Origin: a virus
IMG/VR virus record: IMGVR_UViG_3300028283_000494
Location: 44,428 to 108,427 of that record
DNA: 64,000 bases
Reading direction: 5' to 3' (one strand)
The notes under the pieces are model-generated. The model ran no database searches. It was not told the origin of the DNA and saw only the letters and a list, made by a program, of their open reading frames with translations. Made by a program: the position numbers and the translations under genes. Within the stretch, counting starts at the first letter, position 1, and the number at the start of each line of letters is the position of its first letter. This document shows positions 59,263 through 64,000 of the stretch, piece after piece.

Positions 59263-60157
59263 TTAATATATTTTTTATTTTGTTTTCTATATTTTCTTTA
59301 TGATTTATTCTCACTAATCTGATGTTATTCTCTTTACAATAGATGTTTTTTATTTCATCATGGTTTTTGATAATTTCAAAATATTTAGTTCCTCCAAATA
59401 TCTTCACTGGTCTTGAATGTTGTTTACCATCAAACTCTATGCAGATATTTTGTTCTGGTAGATAAAAATCAAATGGTAATTTTAATTTATCTTTACATTT
59501 TTCAAAAGTATATTGTGAATGGTGTCTTATATTATATTTTTCTAATAACAACTTAACTTTATTTTCTCCTTTACTTTTTTTACAAAACGGACACCCTTTT
59601 CCATCGTATATATGAGAAGATGCAGTTTGCTCAAATGGTCCGTGTTTAGGACAAATAATTTTTACTTTTTTCTGCGAATTGATGTATTCCACTAAAGAGT
59701 AGTCATACTTATTATAATGAACTTTTTGTGATTTCCCGATAAATTCTTTATCAGTCAATTTTTTTGTCATAGAACATTTCGAACATCCACATCCTTTTAA
59801 ATGATTACTTGGTGATTGCTCAAATATACCATGTTCGTTACAGACAATTTTTACTTTTCTTTTATTGTTTCTATATTCAACGAAACAATAGTCATACTTG
59901 TTACCATGTATCTTTTGTGATTTCTCAATAAAATTAATAGTATTAGACTCATTATATTTTATTTTTTCGTCACTACATTTTTTACAAGCGTGTCCATTCA
60001 AATGATGACTGGCTCTAATTTCAAATGGTCCGTGGTTAGGACAAATAATTTTAACATTTTTTAAAGAACCAATATACTTTACCATAGAATAATCATACCA
60101 ATCTCCGTGTATTTTTTTAGATTCTATAATAAATTCATGTGTATCGCTTTTAATCAT
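59246..60157 (-). CDS. Homing-type endonuclease with DUF723-like zinc repeats
   Basis: A 303-residue protein with three repeats of about 60 residues, each of the form KIHGDWYDYSMVKYIGSLKN...VKIICPNHGPFEIRASHH...GHACKKC, typical of DUF723-type DNA-binding modules. A nuclease domain follows: KLPFDFYLPEQNICIEFDGK, QHSRPVKIFGG and NIRLVRINHKENIENKI, of the Vsr/PD-(D/E)XK type. Its end overlaps the DHH start by 17 bp. Upstream, the spacer (60158-60222) still encodes a remnant of the preceding gene's repeat. Confidence 0.8.
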   Translation of the reverse strand: MIKSDTHEFIIESKKIHGDWYDYSMVKYIGSLKNVKIICPNHGPFEIRASHHLNGHACKKCSDEKIKYNESNTINFIEKSQKIHGNKYDYCFVEYRNNKRKVKIVCNEHGIFEQSPSNHLKGCGCSKCSMTKKLTDKEFIGKSQKVHYNKYDYSLVEYINSQKKVKIICPKHGPFEQTASSHIYDGKGCPFCKKSKGENKVKLLLEKYNIRHHSQYTFEKCKDKLKLPFDFYLPEQNICIEFDGKQHSRPVKIFGGTKYFEIIKNHDEIKNIYCKENNIRLVRINHKENIENKIKNILNENKI

Positions 60158-60222
60158 TAAAAGTATTATTTTTTGTTATATATAAATTTTTTATTCTCGT
60201 TTTGTAATTTGCCTTTTTTGTA

Positions 60223-61095
60223 TCATCTTATTCTTTCTACTGGTTCTGGTTTAGAATACGTGCCCCCTTTTCTTTTAAATAATAAAAGTGTTTCAGGTAC
60301 CCATTTAGTATTACCATCTTTGAATTTAATTCTATATTCTGTAACGTGCATATATGCTTTAAATTCTAATATTTCAACTTCTACTGCGTCAGGTATATAT
60401 AAACATATATCACCATATTTAAATTTATCGTCTTTGCCTTCATTTAACAATTTACCTTTTTTGTACCATCTTATTTTCACTGGTTTTTCTGGTTCTAAAT
60501 CTTCCATGAAATAAAAATGTTTTCTAGCGTAAGAATCAACATGTCCGTTGTCCCATTTTATTGTATATGGGAGACCGTCGTATTCTTCCTCATCGTAAGG
60601 GTTATAATTTTGTATTACACCACAACCGCTATCTCCTCCTTTAAATCCATAGGCCTGATTTAGATAATCTTTTGGACAATCTTCTTTCATTTTTACTCTT
60701 TTACCAATAAACTCTTTAGATTCGTTTAATTTACCTTTTTTGTACCATCTTACTCTTGTTGGTTTCTTATTATCATTGATATATTCATCAATAAAATCAA
60801 CCCCTTCCATAAAATCGTAACTGTTATAATCATTACCTGGTCCTATTAAACCACCTTTTCTACCGTACCCTAAAGCTCCTGGTTCGTGTAATATGAAGCA
60901 AAAATCGGGTGATTCATTTTTAAAACAATTATAATCTTTATTCAATGTCTTTACTCTTTCTTCCCCCCACGTGAATCCCTCAAAATCCAAAAATTCGGCT
61001 ATAACATTATAGTCTTCTATACTGTGAATACAAATAATTAATTTAGTTAAACCATTTGATGATTCTTTAATATATGTCCAATAGTTTTTCAACAT
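60223..61095 (-). CDS. Leader-bearing modular protein with RWYKKGKL repeats
   Basis: A 290-residue protein starting MLKNYWTYIKESSNG (leader with I-K-E). Domain 1 (about 15-108) is alpha/beta (LIICIHSIEDYNVIAEFLDF). Then KPTRVRWYKKGKLNESKEF (111-129) and KPVKIRWYKKGKLLNEGKD (204-222) flank an SH3-like module (GKRVKMKEDCPKDYLNQAYG), and a second barrel follows (FKYGDICLYIPDAVEVEILE). L-N-E in each repeat could be a protease site. The chain ends at PVERIR with TGA exactly where a third repeat would have Trp. TTAATATATA lies 5 bases before the ATG. Confidence 0.62.
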   Translation of the reverse strand: MLKNYWTYIKESSNGLTKLIICIHSIEDYNVIAEFLDFEGFTWGEERVKTLNKDYNCFKNESPDFCFILHEPGALGYGRKGGLIGPGNDYNSYDFMEGVDFIDEYINDNKKPTRVRWYKKGKLNESKEFIGKRVKMKEDCPKDYLNQAYGFKGGDSGCGVIQNYNPYDEEEYDGLPYTIKWDNGHVDSYARKHFYFMEDLEPEKPVKIRWYKKGKLLNEGKDDKFKYGDICLYIPDAVEVEILEFKAYMHVTEYRIKFKDGNTKWVPETLLLFKRKGGTYSKPEPVERIR

Positions 61096-61100
61096 AACGC

Positions 61101-61110
61101 TATATATTAA
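61101..61110 (-). promoter_or_regulatory. TTAATATATA motif upstream of the 61095 gene
   Basis: An exact - strand copy, 5 bases before the ATG. Confidence 0.45.
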
Positions 61111-61170
61111 AATTTTTAAACAAAACTTTTAAGGAATAAATTCGTATAAAATAAAACATTAATTATTGAT

Positions 61171-61953
61171 ATGCCTGTCGTAGATAGAAATACAAATATT
61201 ACATTCACAATATCAACCGATCAATTATCAAATCTTCTAAAGAAAATAAAAGATTTGACTTCAATTGATCAACGTATAGTCATGAAAATAGACGCCAATA
61301 ACGTTTTATTGTTCTCTTTTGTAGGTGAGACTTTCAAAAATATACACGCCTTCAAAAGTTACATCTTCTCTCTTGAGGAAGTTTTTACTATTAAAAAAGG
61401 CGAACTAGAAGAACCTCTTTTCTTTATAGCAAGAGACGGTAAGAAACTATACAGAATATTAGAAAATTTCCTTATCTATAAAGAAGAAATAAATTGTAAA
61501 ATTTCAGCCAACGACGAAAACTACGTTAATTACATCGCTTTCGATACTAAAAAGATGAGCGAGAAAGTTATTGGTAGTGACCCTATTGCTATTGGTTCTC
61601 AGATTAGTATAGACGATATTAATTTCCTTATGAATATTGATAATTCTAAATTCAATTTCAGATTAGATAGAGCTGATTTCTTACAAATTAAAAAAAGAGG
61701 AGTCATAGAAAACGAACCAAAAAGTGTTCTATATATCAACGTAGTTAATAAGGCGTTAACTATTGGTGAAACCAAATGGCATCTAAACATTTTAGATGAA
61801 GTTGAAAGTGAAGATATTATGCTGTCTTTCCCCAAAGCGTATTTTAATACAATAAATCCAACAGAGTATATACAGATATACGTATTTGAAGATTTCATAC
61901 TCGCTAAGTATGACGATTACAATCTCATGATTATTTTAGAAACAACAATTTAA
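61171..61953 (+). CDS. Possible DNA sliding clamp (processivity factor)
   Basis: A 260-residue protein with two similar halves of strand-rich sequence. FTISTDQLSNLLKKIKDLTS (about 11-30) and SQISIDDINFLMNIDNSKFN (about 143-162) each begin a half in the way clamp domains start (strand, helix, strand). RIVMKIDANNVLLFSF and SVLYINVVNKALTIGETKWH are matching hairpins, and the end IQIYVFEDFILAKYDDYNLM resembles the last strands of T4 gp45 or PCNA-type clamps. No sequence motif is decisive. If correct, it would ring DNA and tether the phage polymerase. Confidence 0.45.
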   Translation: MPVVDRNTNITFTISTDQLSNLLKKIKDLTSIDQRIVMKIDANNVLLFSFVGETFKNIHAFKSYIFSLEEVFTIKKGELEEPLFFIARDGKKLYRILENFLIYKEEINCKISANDENYVNYIAFDTKKMSEKVIGSDPIAIGSQISIDDINFLMNIDNSKFNFRLDRADFLQIKKRGVIENEPKSVLYINVVNKALTIGETKWHLNILDEVESEDIMLSFPKAYFNTINPTEYIQIYVFEDFILAKYDDYNLMIILETTI

Positions 61954-61970
61954 ATTTTCATTTTTCCATA

Positions 61971-61980
61971 TTAATATATA
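61971..61980 (+). promoter_or_regulatory. TTAATATATA motif upstream of the 62001 gene
   Basis: The only + strand exact copy of this motif found next to a gene, 20 bases before the ATG. Confidence 0.5.
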
Positions 61981-62000
61981 GAAGAAAATAAGTTAGAGTT

Positions 62001-62609
62001 ATGACCAAGAATTATAAATCCTTTGTTGAAGCTGCTAAATGGTATAGTAGTCCTGAGGAATTAGACGCTGAAGAACGTAGAAATAGTTTTAGTGGTTATC
62101 ACGATTACGATGAAGGTGGCGACGGTGGTGATTACTACGATGACGATGGTGATCCCGATGAATATGGCAAAATTCAGGAGTTTCAAATACAATCCGGCAG
62201 AGAACCAGATGAAGATATGGAAGAAAGAGAACTTGATTTAGATATGGATTTTGATAGAGATGAAGATCCTAAAACCCCAATAAATGTTGGAGAAGAAGTA
62301 GTTTATCTCGGTAATACTGGTGGCAGACGTTATCAATTAGGTTCAGTTCATAAATTGAGAGAAGATGGTAAAATTGTAGTTAGGTTTGACGATAAGAAAC
62401 TTGTTGCTGTGAGTAAACCACATCTAAGACATAAACTTAGCGAAGAAGAAATTGTGAAAAAGAAAGCTGAATTAGAAATAAAAAAACAAGAAAGAAAGAC
62501 TAAAAGAGCTGAACAAGAAGCTAAGAGATTAGCACAAGAAGAAGAGGCTAAAAAGAATCCACCTCCAGTAACTGGCGCAAGATGGTGGGAAAAAAATAAA
62601 AAAGAATAA
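62001..62609 (+). CDS. Leader-bearing acidic protein with one SH3/KOW-like module (202 aa)
   Basis: Starts MTKNYKSFVEAAKWYSS, close to the leader pattern although the site would read F-V-E-A. Residues 25-95 are very acidic (GGDGGDYYDDDGDPDEYGK). A barrel of about 45 residues follows (INVGEEVVYLGNTGGRRYQL, EDGKIVVRFDDKKLVAVSK), then a Lys/Glu-rich helix (KKKAELEIKKQERKTKRAEQ) and GARWWEKNKKE. The stop overlaps the next ATG by one base. The alternating acidic and basic segments resemble phage internal or core proteins. Confidence 0.6.
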   Translation: MTKNYKSFVEAAKWYSSPEELDAEERRNSFSGYHDYDEGGDGGDYYDDDGDPDEYGKIQEFQIQSGREPDEDMEERELDLDMDFDRDEDPKTPINVGEEVVYLGNTGGRRYQLGSVHKLREDGKIVVRFDDKKLVAVSKPHLRHKLSEEEIVKKKAELEIKKQERKTKRAEQEAKRLAQEEEAKKNPPPVTGARWWEKNKKE

Positions 62610-63628
62610 TGGTAAAAAGATATAAACAATTCATCAACGAAGGAGTAGACGAAAAAGCAAAAATGGACGAACTCCTCGATAAAGGTTTAGAAAATTTAAC
62701 ACCAGATGAAAAGATACTCCTTGATAAACTTAGCAAAGGTGGTACTCTAGATCCAGATAATAAACCTGGTAATAGTCCTGTTCATCAAGATGATGATGAT
62801 TTAGATTATCTTAATAAAATGTTAGGAAATCACGCTGATGAAGAAATTCCTGTTAAACCTGTGGTTAAAGGTGGACCAGTGAATGACGACGGACCAACAG
62901 AAGGCGATAGAATTGTTTATTATAAAGAAGGTTCAGAGCACGATGGTAAAACTGGTATTTTTGCTGGTATTAGAGAAGATGACGGTAAATATAGAATAGT
63001 CTTTGATGATAAGAAAAAATTAGCAGCCAACGCTAAAAATGTTTACGCTGCTGGTACACCAAGACCTGCACCAAAGAAAAAATTACCTGAGGGTTATCAT
63101 GAAATTCCAGAAGAAAAATTGGGTAGAGCAGAATGGGGACCAGGTACATTCGATGTACCAGATACATTCTACGGTGGTAAAGCACCTGAAAAACCAAAAT
63201 CTAATTTCAAAAAAGGGGATAAAGTTTTATACAAGAACGATAAATCTGAGCATAATAACAAACAAGCAACTTTTGTAGAACAAAAAGAAGACGGCAAATT
63301 ATCAATCAGATTTGAAGGTGGTGGTAAATTGGCTTGTAATCCAAAGAACGTAGTTCCTTTCTCAATAGAATTACCTAAACAAGATTTTATTATTCGTCTT
63401 GGAACAATACCAGAGAATAATTCGATAGGTGCTGGGGTATTCCTTGATAGTGGTGAAATGTATGACGAACACATTCTAAATCAATACCCAGAGTTACAAA
63501 GAATGGGATTTGAAGAACCCGCTGAAGGTGATTTACGTTATAACGGAGATCTTGATATAGAAGAATTACACATCGAGTTACAAGAGAGAGATTTCAGAGT
63601 TGAAGTTGTTAACGGAAATTTATACTAA
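62609..63628 (+). CDS. Leader-bearing protein with two SH3/KOW-like modules (339 aa)
   Basis: Starts MVKRYKQFINEGVDEKAKM, a clear leader with I-N-E followed by Gly. A helical segment (MDELLDKGLENLTPDEKILL) and an acidic linker follow. Two barrels come next, EGDRIVYYKEGSEHDGKTGI (about 98-117) and KKGDKVLYKNDKSEHNNKQA (about 204-223), each ending in 'fddkKKLAanaKNV' or 'feGgGKLAcnpKNV'. The C-terminal 85 residues (DFIIRLGTIPENNSIGAGVF) are a separate domain. It is coupled to the preceding gene by a one-base overlap, and the two share the barrel type. Confidence 0.62.
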   Translation: MVKRYKQFINEGVDEKAKMDELLDKGLENLTPDEKILLDKLSKGGTLDPDNKPGNSPVHQDDDDLDYLNKMLGNHADEEIPVKPVVKGGPVNDDGPTEGDRIVYYKEGSEHDGKTGIFAGIREDDGKYRIVFDDKKKLAANAKNVYAAGTPRPAPKKKLPEGYHEIPEEKLGRAEWGPGTFDVPDTFYGGKAPEKPKSNFKKGDKVLYKNDKSEHNNKQATFVEQKEDGKLSIRFEGGGKLACNPKNVVPFSIELPKQDFIIRLGTIPENNSIGAGVFLDSGEMYDEHILNQYPELQRMGFEEPAEGDLRYNGDLDIEELHIELQERDFRVEVVNGNLY

Positions 63629-63635
63629 AATATTT

Positions 63636-63664
63636 TTTTAGTAAATAAAACTTTCGTATCTTTG
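63636..63664 (+). promoter_or_regulatory. Bacteroidetes-type promoter (TAnnTTTG)
   Basis: TATCTTTG at 63657-63664 matches the Bacteroidetes primary-sigma -7 box TAnnTTTG exactly. A T-rich -33 region (TTTT, about 63636-63639) lies 17 bases upstream, and the ATG follows 18 bases downstream. This is the typical layout for genes read by host polymerase early in infection. Confidence 0.6.
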
Positions 63665-63682
63665 TGTTAGAAAAATACGAAT

Positions 63683-64000
63683 ATGAAAGTACAATCCTAT
63701 ATTATTAAGAAAGAAGTCCTTGTGGATTCAGAATACGAATTACTAACGAACGTTAGTGGTGCATTCAACGCGGAATCCCCCTTTGCAGTTAAAGTAGCAG
63801 ATATTAAAGAATGTTTAGAAATTACCAACGATCTAAACACTGGTGAAGAAGTTATGGATTGTGCTGGTAGGACATGGATTCCCGACTACGATGGCGATAT
63901 TAACTTCATGACTAAAATCCTCAAAGAAGCTGAAGGTTGTGAATACATCATTGTTGAATTTGATAATTATTACGAACTATATACGATTGAAACAGATTAA
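63683..64000 (+). CDS. Unknown protein (105 aa), probable early gene
   Basis: A complete 105-residue protein whose TAA is the last codon of the window. MKVQSYIIKKEVLVDSEYEL then TNDLNTGEEVMDCAGRTWIP and EGCEYIIVEFDNYYELYTI suggest an alpha/beta fold. No family is recognised. The host-type promoter directly upstream sets it apart from its neighbours and suggests early expression and a host-takeover or regulatory role, which is inference. Confidence 0.6.
   Translation: MKVQSYIIKKEVLVDSEYELLTNVSGAFNAESPFAVKVADIKECLEITNDLNTGEEVMDCAGRTWIPDYDGDINFMTKILKEAEGCEYIIVEFDNYYELYTIETD

Noticed and set aside
60223-60225. TGA read as tryptophan (altered genetic code)
   Set aside because: TGA at the Trp position is suggestive, but many genes here end in TGA within ATGA overlaps, so it works as a stop.
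60173-60514. 113-residue + strand frame opposite the 61095-60223 gene
   Set aside because: It is a hydrophobic shadow frame of the repeat-bearing protein with no start signal.
1-64000. Chromosomal O-antigen or capsule island rather than phage
   Set aside because: Glycan genes alone would fit a chromosome. The homing endonucleases, split Ro gene, internal-protein leaders, coupled small genes and lack of transporters, transposases and housekeeping operons fit a large phage better. A prophage or chimeric contig is not fully excluded.

Overview
The window looks like part of a large, AT-rich, tightly packed phage genome whose host is probably a Bacteroidetes bacterium. The phage call rests on many small coupled genes (1-4 bp ATGA overlaps), five free-standing homing-endonuclease-type genes of at least three families, a gene split by one of them, and a set of proteins whose N-termini resemble the capsid-targeting leaders of T4 internal proteins. 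The host call rests on a bL36 gene of the Bacteroidetes type, a NusG that reads like Bacteroidetes NusG, and a TAnnTTTG promoter at 63657-63664. No terminase, capsid or polymerase gene is in the window, so the lineage cannot be fixed.

Layout. 1-5980 (+) is an RNA/translation block: a structured non-coding region (470-740), an S24/S26-like peptidase, a GIY-YIG endonuclease, a small DUF4926-like protein, ribosomal protein bL36, the RNA ligase RtcB, and a Ro60/TROVE-like (DUF2828) protein split in two by a LAGLIDADG endonuclease gene. A compact foldable RNA follows directly, where Y-RNA-like RNAs lie in bacterial Ro/RtcB operons. 5981-10309 (-) carries a methyltransferase, a DUF5661 protein, a NUMOD3 endonuclease, two small leader-bearing proteins and deoxyribose-phosphate aldolase (DeoC).

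10408-51124 is about 40 kb of glycan genes: + strand to 38259, - strand to 46044, + to 48028, - to 51124. At least 17 genes carry glycosyltransferase domains (GT2, GT9, GT10, GT11-like, GT25, GT47, GT61, STELLO, others). FkbM, Methyltransf_24-type and C-methyltransferase genes are interleaved, with SDR epimerases, a DegT aminotransferase, an N-formyltransferase, a two-part thiamine-diphosphate enzyme, two radical SAM-type proteins, and nusG with several small unknown genes. Two proteins are multi-enzyme chains of 1100 and 1756 residues. With gmd at 52381, the dehydratase, aminotransferase and formyltransferase could make a formylated 4-amino-6-deoxy sugar nucleotide such as GDP-N-formylperosamine. 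The block probably builds a complex, methyl-capped glycan on the virion or the host surface.

51164-64000 returns to phage-type genes: more leader-bearing proteins, often with SH3/KOW-like modules, a DHH phosphoesterase flanked by two endonuclease genes, a possible sliding clamp, a gamma-glutamylcyclotransferase-like protein and small unknowns. A repeated TTAATATATA motif lies just upstream of seven genes, several of them leader-bearing, and is a candidate late-promoter element.

All calls come from reading the sequence. No database search, structure prediction or RNA folding was run.
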